Shown: positions 1 to 8,270 of the stretch, piece after piece
Layout: every line of letters begins with the position of its first letter
Position numbering within the stretch: position 1 is the first letter of the stretch
Assembly: GCA_039191215.1 (NCBI GenBank)
Contig: JBCCXT010000012.1
Location: 1-64,000 of the forward strand
Source of the DNA: HKCCE3408 sp039191215
Lineage (GTDB): Bacteria > Pseudomonadota > Alphaproteobacteria > Rhodobacterales > Rhodobacteraceae
Direction of reading: 5' to 3'
DNA: 64,000 nt
Notes under the pieces: generated by a model
The model's input: only the letters and a program-made list of their open reading frames with translations
Database searches by the model: none
Told to the model about the DNA's origin: nothing
Position numbers and translations under genes: made by a program

Positions 1-1
1 C

Positions 2-304
2 CGTGCCACGGGCAGCCCGATCGACAGCCTCATCGCGGTTGGTGGCGGGTCAAATTCCGACTATTGGCTCAGCGCGCTGTCGACAGCGCTGAACATGCCC
101 ATCGCGCGCGCCGCAGAGGGCGATTACGGCGCTGCATTGGGGGCGGCCCGGCTGGGCATGATGGCCGCAACCGGTGCACAGGATGTTGCAACCGCACCGC
201 CCATCGCCCGGACCTTAGAGCCCGATCAAAACCTCACCGCCGCATTCGACGAGGGCCATGCCCGATACGCCGCTGCGGCTTCTGCAATCGCTAGGCTGAC
301 CTAA
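2..304 (+). CDS. xylB: Xylulokinase, C-terminal part
   Basis: This is the last 100 codons of a gene that begins outside the window, ending in TAA at 302-304. Xylulokinase (FGGY family) phosphorylates D-xylulose to D-xylulose 5-phosphate in the cytoplasm. The fragment carries the conserved C-terminal nucleotide-binding segment VGGGSNSDYW, followed by the usual glycine/alanine-rich tail (DYGAALGAARLG). The stop codon directly abuts the ATG of xylA, so the two form an operon. The family call rests on the short motif plus the neighbour; another FGGY sugar kinase is possible but unlikely beside xylA. Confidence 0.85.
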   Translation, partial: RATGSPIDSLIAVGGGSNSDYWLSALSTALNMPIARAAEGDYGAALGAARLGMMAATGAQDVATAPPIARTLEPDQNLTAAFDEGHARYAAAASAIARLT

Positions 305-1612
305 ATGACGTCCTATTTCGCCGATATCGCGCCCGCGCGTTTCGAAGGTGCCGACAGCACCAATCCACTCGCCTTCCGCCACTATGACGCCAGCGAAACG
401 CTCGGCGGTAAGTCCATGTCCGAACATCTGCGCTTTGCGGTTGCCTATTGGCATTCATTCGCCTGGGAAGGCGGCGACCCGTTTGGTGGGCGCACCTTTG
501 ATCGCCCCTGGTTCGGCGACAGCATGGATCATGCAAAAGCCAAAGCCGATGCCGCCTTTGACCTCTTTGCCATCCTGGGCCAGCCCTTTTTCTGCTTTCA
601 CGATGCCGATGTTCGGCCCGAAGGGACAGATTTCGCCGAAAGCACGCGCAACCTAGAGGCCATGATCGATTACTTCGGCCAGAAGATGGGGGATGGCGGG
701 CCGAAGCTTTTATGGGGCACGGCAAATCTGTTCAGCCATCGCCGTTACATGTCGGGGGCCGCAACCAATCCTGACCCAGATGTCTTTGCCTATGCCGGTG
801 CCACGCTGAAGACCTGCATCGACGCCACCCACCGTCTGGGCGGCGAAAACTACGTGCTTTGGGGCGGGCGCGAAGGATATGAAACGCTGCTCAACACCGA
901 CCTTGCGCGCGAGCGTCAGCAAGCCGGGCGCATGCTGGCCATGGTGGTCGATTATGCCCGTAAAATCGGGTTTGACGGCACGATCCTGATCGAGCCAAAA
1001 CCGCAGGAGCCGACCAAGCACCAATACGATTACGATGTCGCAACGGTCTACGGGTTCTTGAAGGATTTTGGGCTGGAGCAGGAGGTGAAGGTCAATATCG
1101 AACAGGGCCATGCCATCCTGGCGGGCCATTCCTTCGAGCATGAGATAGCACTTGCCGCGTCTCTTGGCATTTTTGGTTCCATCGATATGAACCGCAACGA
1201 TTACCAATCTGGCTGGGACACGGACCAATTCCCCAACAACGTGCCCGAAGTTGCGCTGGCCTATTACGAGATCCTGCGCGCTGGCGGCTTTAAGACCGGT
1301 GGCACAAATTTCGACGCCAAGCTGCGGCGCCAATCGCTTGACCCCGAAGACCTGGTTGCCGCCCATATCGGCGGCATGGATGTCTGTGCGGCCGCGTTCA
1401 AGCGCGCCTGGGCGATGCACGAGGATGGCAGCCTGGAGGCCGCCCGTGCCGAGCGGTATGCCGGTTGGGATGCTGCTGAGGCTGCGGCCATGCTGGGGGA
1501 TGCAACGTTGGAGACGCTCGAGCAGCGCGTCACGTCACATGCGATCAATCCCTCGCCCAAATCTGGGCGGCAGGAGCGGCTCGAAAACCTGGTCAATCGG
1601 TTTTTAGAGTGA
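305..1612 (+). CDS. xylA: Xylose isomerase
   Basis: The 435-residue product converts D-xylose to D-xylulose using divalent metal ions. Length and sequence fit class II xylose isomerases. It opens with the typical YFADIAPARFEGADSTNPLAF and contains FCFHDADVRPEG (catalytic His region), ILIEPKPQEPTKHQYDYD (metal-binding Glu) and the later metal ligands NIEQGHAILAGHSFEHE and GSIDMNRNDYQSGWDTDQFP. The ATG follows the xylB stop without a gap, so the pair is co-transcribed and probably translationally coupled. The gene is intact. It converges on the Srf/Tag operon, with 78 bp between stop codons. Regulator and transporter genes must lie outside the window. Confidence 0.97.
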   Translation: MTSYFADIAPARFEGADSTNPLAFRHYDASETLGGKSMSEHLRFAVAYWHSFAWEGGDPFGGRTFDRPWFGDSMDHAKAKADAAFDLFAILGQPFFCFHDADVRPEGTDFAESTRNLEAMIDYFGQKMGDGGPKLLWGTANLFSHRRYMSGAATNPDPDVFAYAGATLKTCIDATHRLGGENYVLWGGREGYETLLNTDLARERQQAGRMLAMVVDYARKIGFDGTILIEPKPQEPTKHQYDYDVATVYGFLKDFGLEQEVKVNIEQGHAILAGHSFEHEIALAASLGIFGSIDMNRNDYQSGWDTDQFPNNVPEVALAYYEILRAGGFKTGGTNFDAKLRRQSLDPEDLVAAHIGGMDVCAAAFKRAWAMHEDGSLEAARAERYAGWDAAEAAAMLGDATLETLEQRVTSHAINPSPKSGRQERLENLVNRFLE

Positions 1613-1690
1613 TCGCCGCGCCAAAGACGGCGCAAGGAAATGGCACTCTTTGATGCAGTCGTTGCATGCGCAGTCGGTTCGCTTCAGGCG

Positions 1691-3298
1691 TTATTCGCTT
1701 AAGGCCAGGGACAGGACATCGGCCTCGCTCATATCCGGCTCCTCCGCATAGGCCGTGACGTCATCGTTAAAGCGCAACAGGTAGCGCAGCACCTGGTCGC
1801 GCGATCCGGCCAATAGTTCCCCCCGGACCAGTTGGAACGCGCGATCGCGGTCTTCCTCGTCAAATTCCTCTACCATGGTTTCAAGCGCGTTGCGGTAGGT
1901 CAAGAGCAAACCACTCTGCGCCCGCCTAAGCTCCTGAATCTGAGCCACAAAAATGCCAATCTGGGCATTGTAGCGCGTCCGGTCAGCCTCCGTTGATACG
2001 CGCGCAATATCGGTCAGATTGCCGATGTTGAATTCCAGGCGCCTAATTTCGGCTGCATCTTCTTCTAGGCTCACAACGAAGATGGCCCCGCTCAGTAAGG
2101 TCGACCGGCCGGCCTCCAAAAGGGCTGCCTCGGCCACCTCTTGGGCGCGCAAGAAATCCAGCCGCAAGGCATCAAGCGCGTTGCGGCGGCGCAAATCCAC
2201 CTCGTCTTCAATAAGCTGTGCCAGGCGCGCATTGGGATCATCGATGGTCGACACATCCGCTTGTGCCGCACTTTGCCAAGCCTGGTTCAGTTCTTCGAGG
2301 AAGGGGTCCGATTGTGTCACAGGTGCCGATAGAACAAAGCGCACGCCGAATGTCGGCAACGCCAGCGGCTCGGCCGTCTGCTCCGAGAATAGCGGAAACT
2401 CAAAGCGCCGGGCAGAGCTGACCTGATCGGGTGTTGAGACGTAAGAGCCGCCGCGCACAACCAGCCCGCCCGCTTGGCCATGAAACCGCCCCACAGCGTT
2501 GAGGCGAAATGGCTCCAGCATTAATTCGGCCGCATTGCCGTAGACATCATAAAGCCCAAGCGGATTAGGACGGCGTAGCCCGATCGGGCCCATGCGCCCC
2601 CGGGTTGAACCCTGAAGGGCCGCATAATCTTGCAAATCCTCCTCACCGCTGAAGACCCTGGAGGGAAACTCCGAGGCATCGATACGCGCACCCCCGCGCG
2701 TGGCATATTCCCATTCCGCCTCTGTCGGCAGCCGGACAAAGCCAATTGCGCCGTCGTTTTGTGGTATCCGCTCGCGCGCATTGGTCCACAGCCATTCGGT
2801 GTAGACCCGACCAAGCTCGACGGCATCAAACCACGAAACCTCCCCTTCGGCGCGCCGGTCGGGGGGTGTGATTTCCGCGCAATCGCCCCGCAGCGCGCGC
2901 GCCTGGCCGACGGTCAATTCGTAGCGCGCGATGTAGTAATAAGACGTGCCATCGCGCCAATCGCCAAACGGGCCACGCAGAAATTCGGGGCGGAGATAGT
3001 CCGACTCCGCCGTCTCTTCGGTGGCCTGGCCCAAACGCAGCGCCCGGTCGCTCAAGGGATTTTCGGCCTCGACAGGGACATCGACGCGCTGGAAGGCCAT
3101 CGCACCACCGCACGGCATCGGCAGAATTAAGTCGGCAGGTGCAGCCGGGTCCGACGCCCCGGCCGGATCATAAAAGACCACCGGCCAGTCCGATTGCACG
3201 CTGCTGCCAGCCTCGGTCTGGGCCAAGCCAGCAATCGATGTCGTGGCAATACCCGCGGATGCCCATAAAACAACCGCAGCGTTGCGTGCCCATTTCAT
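1691..3298 (-). CDS. Secreted TagR-like protein with sulfatase-modifying-factor (FGE) fold
   Basis: A 535-residue exported protein. Residues 1-27 look like a cleavable signal peptide (hydrophobic stretch, then LAQ). Residues about 60-325 form an FGE-sulfatase domain, with RLPTEAEWEYATRGG at 189-203, GLYDVYGNAAE at 248-258 and VRGGSY at 281-286. The two catalytic cysteines that follow GGSY in true formylglycine-generating enzymes are absent (V-S-T-P-D-Q here), so enzyme activity is unlikely. Residues 330-535 are charged, helical and probably coiled coil. In Pseudomonas type VI secretion, TagR has this fold, sits in the periplasm and activates the kinase PpkA. Here the gene closes the operon, 3 bp after the TagS-like permease. 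The TagR relation is inferred from fold plus gene order. Confidence 0.8.
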   Translation of the reverse strand: MKWARNAAVVLWASAGIATTSIAGLAQTEAGSSVQSDWPVVFYDPAGASDPAAPADLILPMPCGGAMAFQRVDVPVEAENPLSDRALRLGQATEETAESDYLRPEFLRGPFGDWRDGTSYYYIARYELTVGQARALRGDCAEITPPDRRAEGEVSWFDAVELGRVYTEWLWTNARERIPQNDGAIGFVRLPTEAEWEYATRGGARIDASEFPSRVFSGEEDLQDYAALQGSTRGRMGPIGLRRPNPLGLYDVYGNAAELMLEPFRLNAVGRFHGQAGGLVVRGGSYVSTPDQVSSARRFEFPLFSEQTAEPLALPTFGVRFVLSAPVTQSDPFLEELNQAWQSAAQADVSTIDDPNARLAQLIEDEVDLRRRNALDALRLDFLRAQEVAEAALLEAGRSTLLSGAIFVVSLEEDAAEIRRLEFNIGNLTDIARVSTEADRTRYNAQIGIFVAQIQELRRAQSGLLLTYRNALETMVEEFDEEDRDRAFQLVRGELLAGSRDQVLRYLLRFNDDVTAYAEEPDMSEADVLSLALSE

Positions 3299-3301
3299 GG
3301 C

Positions 3302-4498
3302 TTAACTCTCCTCTCGTAGGATAATCGCCGGATCGGTCTTCATCGCTTGCCAAACCGCCAAGGCGCTGCTGGCCATGACAATGACAAGCGTCGCCAGCGC
3401 GATGAGCACTCCCTCAGCCAGCGACACCGAGACCAGCCCGCCGGGCTGATCGCCAAGCTCAAATAGCCGATCAACAATGCCGGAACAGACCCGCAGCAGC
3501 AGAAAAGACAAAACAAGCGCCACGCTGGCGGTCACGCCAGCCTGGATGACCGGGTAAACCGCGATCTGCCGCGCGGGCAGTCCAAGCAGACCAAGGATGG
3601 CCACCATCCGGCGTTTGCGCGCAATCTCCGCCCAAAAGCTGAAGATCAGCGTCGCCAAAAGCCCCATCGTTGCAATTGTCACCGTCAGCATAAGCGCGAG
3701 GTTCAGATTGCGTCCCAGCCCCATGACACTTTGCACCTCACGCGTGCGGGCCTGGGTAGAGATGGCAAACGTATCCTCGATGCGCGATTGCAGTGGTGCG
3801 AGACTTTCCAACCGGTCGGCAAAGATGCGCATCCCCTCAAAGGCCGGCACGCGGTCGGAAATTGGGCGGCCCTCTGTTATGCCGTGATCGGGAATGGCGT
3901 AGCCGTCATAAAACGCCTCGACAAGATCAAGGAGCGCGATATCGGCCAGAACGACCCGCCCCGGCACCTGTTCTGGAAGGGCTATGCCGCTGATCGTCGC
4001 CTCCAGCGCCAATTGCCGCGGGCGATTTTCGCCCTGGGTGATGAGCAAGACACCGTCGCCGATGGATAGCTCAGCTTGCTCGGACAGGCGCTGACTGATC
4101 ACAACCCTGTCGAGGGCAATCTCAGCCGCATCAGGCAGCCGCGGATCGCCGGGCCCGCTGGCCTCCAGCACTGCCTCTTGGCGGGCGCCACCGGTCTGGG
4201 GACGCACGGTCACAAAATCAAAAAGGCTGCGGGTTTTGAGCGTCGCAAATTGCGTCTCTGGCCAGGAGCGGACCTGGCTCAGATCGTCGGTCGTGAAGCT
4301 CTCATTGCCCGCCGTGTCGATCTGCAAAGTGGCTGGGTTGGACAATAACCTATGCAAAAGAACGTCATAGACGCCGTTCTTCACGCCAAAGAGGACCAAG
4401 AGCGGCAACACGATCCCAACAATCACCGCGACGTTGCAAATCAGATGGGCGCGGTCGCGCAACAGATCGCGCAACGCAAGCTCGGCCAGCAGTTTCAT
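3302..4498 (-). CDS. TagS-like ABC transporter permease (FtsX family)
   Basis: A 398-residue inner-membrane protein. It has one transmembrane helix at about 20-42, a large periplasmic region (about 45-265) and three C-terminal helices (about 268-292, 320-345, 365-388) arranged as an FtsX domain. This is the MacB/FtsX/LolCE plan. Such permeases usually transmit mechanical force across the membrane or move lipoproteins rather than importing solutes. The start codon overlaps the ATPase stop by 4 bp (ATGA), so the two form a pair. With the FGE-fold protein directly downstream, the order ATPase-permease-FGE matches tagT-tagS-tagR of type VI secretion loci. LolCDE-like function is the alternative but fits the context less well. 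Confidence 0.85.
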   Translation of the reverse strand: MKLLAELALRDLLRDRAHLICNVAVIVGIVLPLLVLFGVKNGVYDVLLHRLLSNPATLQIDTAGNESFTTDDLSQVRSWPETQFATLKTRSLFDFVTVRPQTGGARQEAVLEASGPGDPRLPDAAEIALDRVVISQRLSEQAELSIGDGVLLITQGENRPRQLALEATISGIALPEQVPGRVVLADIALLDLVEAFYDGYAIPDHGITEGRPISDRVPAFEGMRIFADRLESLAPLQSRIEDTFAISTQARTREVQSVMGLGRNLNLALMLTVTIATMGLLATLIFSFWAEIARKRRMVAILGLLGLPARQIAVYPVIQAGVTASVALVLSFLLLRVCSGIVDRLFELGDQPGGLVSVSLAEGVLIALATLVIVMASSALAVWQAMKTDPAIILREES

Positions 4499-5244
4499 GC
4501 GACCACCGCTGGCTGGCGTGCACTTAGGCGGCTGACGACATGGCCCGGCGCGCCCTCGCCTGGCGCCAGCGCCAAGCTATAGCCGCGCGTTGTATGCTGG
4601 GCCAGCAAAGGCAGATCATGCGATGAGATCAACACAGCCGAACCGGTAAGTGCCGCTGCATCCGCGATCAGCGCCATCGCCCTTTGGGCCGTGGCGGGAT
4701 CAAGCGATGCTGTCGGTTCATCGGCCACAATTAGGCTGGGGCGATGGGCCAAAGCGCGCGCAATCGCGCCGCGCTGGCGTTGCCCAATCGAGAGCTTCTC
4801 TGGCCGCAAGTCGAGCACCCCTTCAATGTCCAGAACCTTGGCGATCTGGGCGATTTGGGCCGCGTCAGCGCGGTCCGCGATGCGTTGGCTGAGCGCGATG
4901 TTCTCTCGCAAGCTGAGAAACGGCAAAAGGCCCCCTGATTGCGGGATGAAACCTAAGGCGCGGCCGCGCAGCGCACTGATCTCTGCCATCCGGCGGCCCT
5001 GCCAGAGAGCGCCGATATCGACGCTGTCACCATCGTGATCCAACAAGGTAAAGTGGCCGTCGCGGCTGGGCTGGCGCAAGAGCCCGACGATTTCCAATAT
5101 CAGCGTCTTGCCTGTCCCGCTTGGCCCGCTCAGGCCAACAGCTTCACCTGGTGCCACCTCAAGTTCGGGCACATCCAGCGTGAAGGTCCGGTCCTGATCA
5201 AGCAGCGTCGCCGAAAGATCGCCTATGCGTAATGCGGCGGGCAT
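4495..5244 (-). CDS. TagT-like ABC transporter ATP-binding protein
   Basis: A 249-residue cytoplasmic ATPase. Visible motifs are Walker A GPSGTGKT at 40-47, Q-loop FIPQSGG at 99-105, signature LSIGQRQR at 151-158, Walker B LIVADEP at 171-177 and the H-loop SSHD ending at 210. The signature has Ile in place of the first Gly of LSGGQ. Size and motifs fit the LolD/MacB/TagT group that partners FtsX-type permeases. It starts 6 bp after the vWA gene and overlaps the permease gene by 4 bp, so it is a subunit of a TagTS-type complex. The substrate, if any, is unknown; TagTS in Pseudomonas takes part in signalling. Confidence 0.88.
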   Translation of the reverse strand: MPAALRIGDLSATLLDQDRTFTLDVPELEVAPGEAVGLSGPSGTGKTLILEIVGLLRQPSRDGHFTLLDHDGDSVDIGALWQGRRMAEISALRGRALGFIPQSGGLLPFLSLRENIALSQRIADRADAAQIAQIAKVLDIEGVLDLRPEKLSIGQRQRGAIARALAHRPSLIVADEPTASLDPATAQRAMALIADAAALTGSAVLISSHDLPLLAQHTTRGYSLALAPGEGAPGHVVSRLSARQPAVVA

Positions 5245-5250
5245 CGCGCG

Positions 5251-7206
5251 TCAGGGCAGCACATCAAACGGCATGGCAAAGACATATTCACCGTCCGGCG
5301 CGCCTTCAAAAAGCGGCGTCCAGGCATCGGGGTCACGCAGCCAGCGGCCATATTGCGCGAGCTTCTGGCGCAGACTGTCGAGGATCACCCGGCGCTGCAT
5401 GCCGCTTTGGCGAAACTCTTCGGCTGTGATGTTCATGATCTGGCTGCGATAGGGCAGATCGCTGAGAAATTCCAACCCGCCGCCAAGGGTTTGGGCATCG
5501 GGGTTGATCAGCATATCGGGGTTCTGCGCCATCTGCGCCATCGCCGTTTGCAGCTGGCCGAAAAAAGCGTCGACATCCTCGTCGCTGCGGATCTGTTCGC
5601 CCAGCACGACGATCCGTTCGACAACCTCGGCCATGGTCGACATCTCATTCTTGGTCACCAAAAGGCGCGGCTCGAACGCTACTTCACTTGGCGCCTCAAC
5701 CGCGCGTTCCGAGACCCAACCGCGGATGACATCGGGGGCTTGTGTACCCTCGCGGGTACCGAGATAGGCCAGGCGCATGGCAAGGCCCAGTTCAAGCAGA
5801 TCGGCGCCCGCCTCATCGTCCGTCAGCACGGTATCTTCGCCGCGCGCCGTACGGACATGATCGGTGAGCGCTGTAACCAACAAGGTGACCGTTTCTTCGA
5901 ACGCAGCCTCCGATCCTTCGGCAATGGGATAATAAAAGACGCTATCGCCAAAGCGTGACAGGGCACGGTAGCGGGCCGAGGCGTAGCCGTGATTGGCCTC
6001 ACCCTCTGGCGTTTGCAGATGCAGCGTCATGATCACAATGCCCTGGTCTTCGGCGTCAGCCTGAAGCTCCGCCGGACCGATATCGGAGCGGGCATTTGGA
6101 TCGCGCGCGTCTTTCGGACCGGCATCGGTGACCAAAATGATATAGCGGCCGTCAAAAACATCTCCGCCTGCCTGCCAATCGGTCAGATCGATGGCGTCCT
6201 CAATCCCGGCAAGGCTGTCCTCATTAAAGCCTGGCGAATTGACCCCGGTCACCTCGATTTCGTCCATCGTCGCCAAGATGTCCTCGGGCGGACGGTCCAT
6301 CTCCAGCGCTTGGCGCAGATTTGTACGGTATTCCAGGTCGGCCGCTTCGGGATTGTCCCGAAACGTCACAATGCCGAAGTTCACCTGCGTGCCGATATCA
6401 TTTTCCCGAATGTCGTTGACGATCTGGGCCAGGGCGCGCCGCGTACTTTCGATATAGGGCTCCATCGACTGGGTTGTGTCGATGACAAAGACAATGCCCG
6501 CGTCAAACGCATTAGACCCGTCGCTTTCTGCCGGAAAGGCCGCCGCCGTTGTGCCGCCCTCGCGCAGCGGCACGGAGGCAAGCTCCATCAGCAATGTGTC
6601 GTCGTAATTGACCGGGTGGAAATGCTCATCGGTCCAATCAAGGATCGGCATAAGGTAGAGCTCATCGCGGATATTGACGAACTCTTCGGGCTCAACGGCC
6701 ACGACATTGTCTTCTGGGGTCAGGCTGCCATTGTCTGCGGCCTCGACAAGGCCCGCCTGTAGGGCGCGCACAAGTTCCTGGCCCATCAGATCCAACACGG
6801 CCTCTTGCGTGGTGAACATCATCTGGCGCGACCGCCCAGCCGGGTTGGTGAATGCCGCAACGATATTTTGCCGCCACTCGATAACCTGATCTGCGGCCAT
6901 CCAACCCACGACGTCGCGCGTCGTCGGGCCAACTTCGACCCAGCCGTCCTCTTCGCCGAAGACGTAGAGCGGCTGAAATGGCGGCAAAACCTGCAATGCG
7001 GCACCGTCGGGCGCGTCATACAAAACGCCTTCGGGGCGGGTCAGCACGCGCTGAAATACCGAACTGGTCTCGTCCATGATCAGCGGCCGTCTGTCTTGCG
7101 CCACACCGGGCTGCATCGACACCACCAGCATGGCCATGCTCAGAACCCACAAGCCAAGCCATAAAGGGATATGCGCAGGTAATCGGAACTGAGAAATACG
7201 GGTCAC
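5251..7206 (-). CDS. Periplasmic SH3 + von Willebrand factor A protein resembling the outer half of PpkA
   Basis: A 651-residue protein. I place the start at GTG 7206, which overlaps the upstream stop as GTGA and has GAGAGGAAAA ahead; a TTG at 7212 is possible. Residues 13-37 are a signal peptide or N-terminal anchor. Residues about 52-112 form a bacterial SH3-like domain (LYDAPDGAALQVLPPF, then GWMAADQVIEW). Residues about 236-440 form a vWA domain whose metal site is DTTQS (243-247), a variant of DxSxS. The C-terminal 200 residues are helical, ending in FDVLP. The arrangement resembles the periplasmic part of the type VI secretion kinase PpkA, but no kinase domain is attached or present in the window. 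Together with the TagR-, TagS- and TagT-like genes it looks like a periplasmic sensing module. The PpkA comparison is from memory and needs a profile search. Confidence 0.78.
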   Translation of the reverse strand: MTRISQFRLPAHIPLWLGLWVLSMAMLVVSMQPGVAQDRRPLIMDETSSVFQRVLTRPEGVLYDAPDGAALQVLPPFQPLYVFGEEDGWVEVGPTTRDVVGWMAADQVIEWRQNIVAAFTNPAGRSRQMMFTTQEAVLDLMGQELVRALQAGLVEAADNGSLTPEDNVVAVEPEEFVNIRDELYLMPILDWTDEHFHPVNYDDTLLMELASVPLREGGTTAAAFPAESDGSNAFDAGIVFVIDTTQSMEPYIESTRRALAQIVNDIRENDIGTQVNFGIVTFRDNPEAADLEYRTNLRQALEMDRPPEDILATMDEIEVTGVNSPGFNEDSLAGIEDAIDLTDWQAGGDVFDGRYIILVTDAGPKDARDPNARSDIGPAELQADAEDQGIVIMTLHLQTPEGEANHGYASARYRALSRFGDSVFYYPIAEGSEAAFEETVTLLVTALTDHVRTARGEDTVLTDDEAGADLLELGLAMRLAYLGTREGTQAPDVIRGWVSERAVEAPSEVAFEPRLLVTKNEMSTMAEVVERIVVLGEQIRSDEDVDAFFGQLQTAMAQMAQNPDMLINPDAQTLGGGLEFLSDLPYRSQIMNITAEEFRQSGMQRRVILDSLRQKLAQYGRWLRDPDAWTPLFEGAPDGEYVFAMPFDVLP

Positions 7207-8264
7207 GGGCAATTTTCCTCTCTCGCAGCGGTGTCAATTTGGCTGGTGGCACCTTCAAGCCGGGCGCAGACGGCGTCCAGAAGCGGCGCCACATCCGGTG
7301 CCCCGGCCGAAAGCGCGCGCCGGTAATACTCCACAGCCAATGCATCTGAATCGCTGAGCACCACGCCAATATCGGTTTCAAATACGGCGTCGACAGTCTC
7401 GCTGTCATACGCTTTGGCTAAAATGACAAGCGCATCCGCCTGCCCGCTAAAGGCCGCCTGTTCGAGAACCCGGAAAGCAAGTTCGGGATCGATTTCACCG
7501 GCGCATTGCGCCAATGTGGCACTTGCAGACGCAAAACTGTCCGCGACCAATTCGTCGAGCAGGATTTCGTCGCACGGGTTGGGCTCGTTCGGCTCCGGCA
7601 GATCGACCACCTCTTCAAGCGGTTCGTCGGCCACCACGGGCGGGTCGTCCTCGGCAATCTCAGCCTCCGGGTTCATCACAAAGTACCAATAGGCCGCACC
7701 CGCAGCCAACAGGAGCATTAGCAAGACCGAAAACAGCAGCGGCGCCCGGTTTGGCGGCGCGGGGGCCGGGACAGGATCGGGCTTGGGAAAATCGAAACTG
7801 GCCGGGATGGTCTCATCATCCTGCTCGGGCGGTTCTTCGTCGTCGGTGCTATCCTCGGGCATAAGCCCGACCAGCCCGTCATCCTCACCGCCTGCCTGCA
7901 TCGGGCCGCCGGTATAGATGCCGCCGATCCGTGCTGCGCCAATTGCAGGCACCACATCCTCGGGCCAGGCGACCGTATCCTGGACGGAACCCATCTCAAT
8001 TCTGACCGTCGCGACATCTTCGAGGAAATTCACGATCTCAGGCCCGACGATGACCGACGCCTCACCACCGCTGCGCGTGACCGAATAGGGCCCAAAGGCG
8101 ACCCGTTCGCCTTGAAATCCGTCCACACCCAAAAAGCGCTCCGAGAAGACATCGAACACGACAACCGACACAGCCTCATCGGCCAGCGCATTGGCCGGGA
8201 CTGCAAGGCGGGCGAAGCCGCCAAGCGGTCGCGCGGGGTCTGGCGTGATCGAGATCGTGCTCAT
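7203..8264 (-). CDS. Single-span inner-membrane protein with C-terminal Sel1/TPR-like region
   Basis: A 353-residue protein I cannot name. Residues 1-118 form a compact, probably cytoplasmic domain rich in beta strands. Residues 125-172 are an acidic, Pro-rich linker. One transmembrane helix lies at 174-196 (LLFSVLLMLLLAAGAAYWYF), followed by a second acidic Pro linker and a helical region at about 232-345. That region contains Sel1/TPR-like pairs (FRVLEQAAFSGQADAL; AVEYYRRALSAGAPDV) and four cysteines. Predicted topology is N-in, C-out. It lies between srfC (6 bp upstream) and the vWA gene, whose GTG overlaps its stop. By position it could link the cytoplasmic Srf proteins to the periplasmic vWA/FGE proteins; that role is inference. 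Confidence 0.7.
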   Translation of the reverse strand: MSTISITPDPARPLGGFARLAVPANALADEAVSVVVFDVFSERFLGVDGFQGERVAFGPYSVTRSGGEASVIVGPEIVNFLEDVATVRIEMGSVQDTVAWPEDVVPAIGAARIGGIYTGGPMQAGGEDDGLVGLMPEDSTDDEEPPEQDDETIPASFDFPKPDPVPAPAPPNRAPLLFSVLLMLLLAAGAAYWYFVMNPEAEIAEDDPPVVADEPLEEVVDLPEPNEPNPCDEILLDELVADSFASASATLAQCAGEIDPELAFRVLEQAAFSGQADALVILAKAYDSETVDAVFETDIGVVLSDSDALAVEYYRRALSAGAPDVAPLLDAVCARLEGATSQIDTAAREENCP

Positions 8265-8270
8265 ATCAGC

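Noticed and set aside
1613..1690. Terminator between xylA and the TagR-like gene
   Set aside because: Only a 5-bp CGCCG/CGGCG stem without a T run was found; too weak to list.
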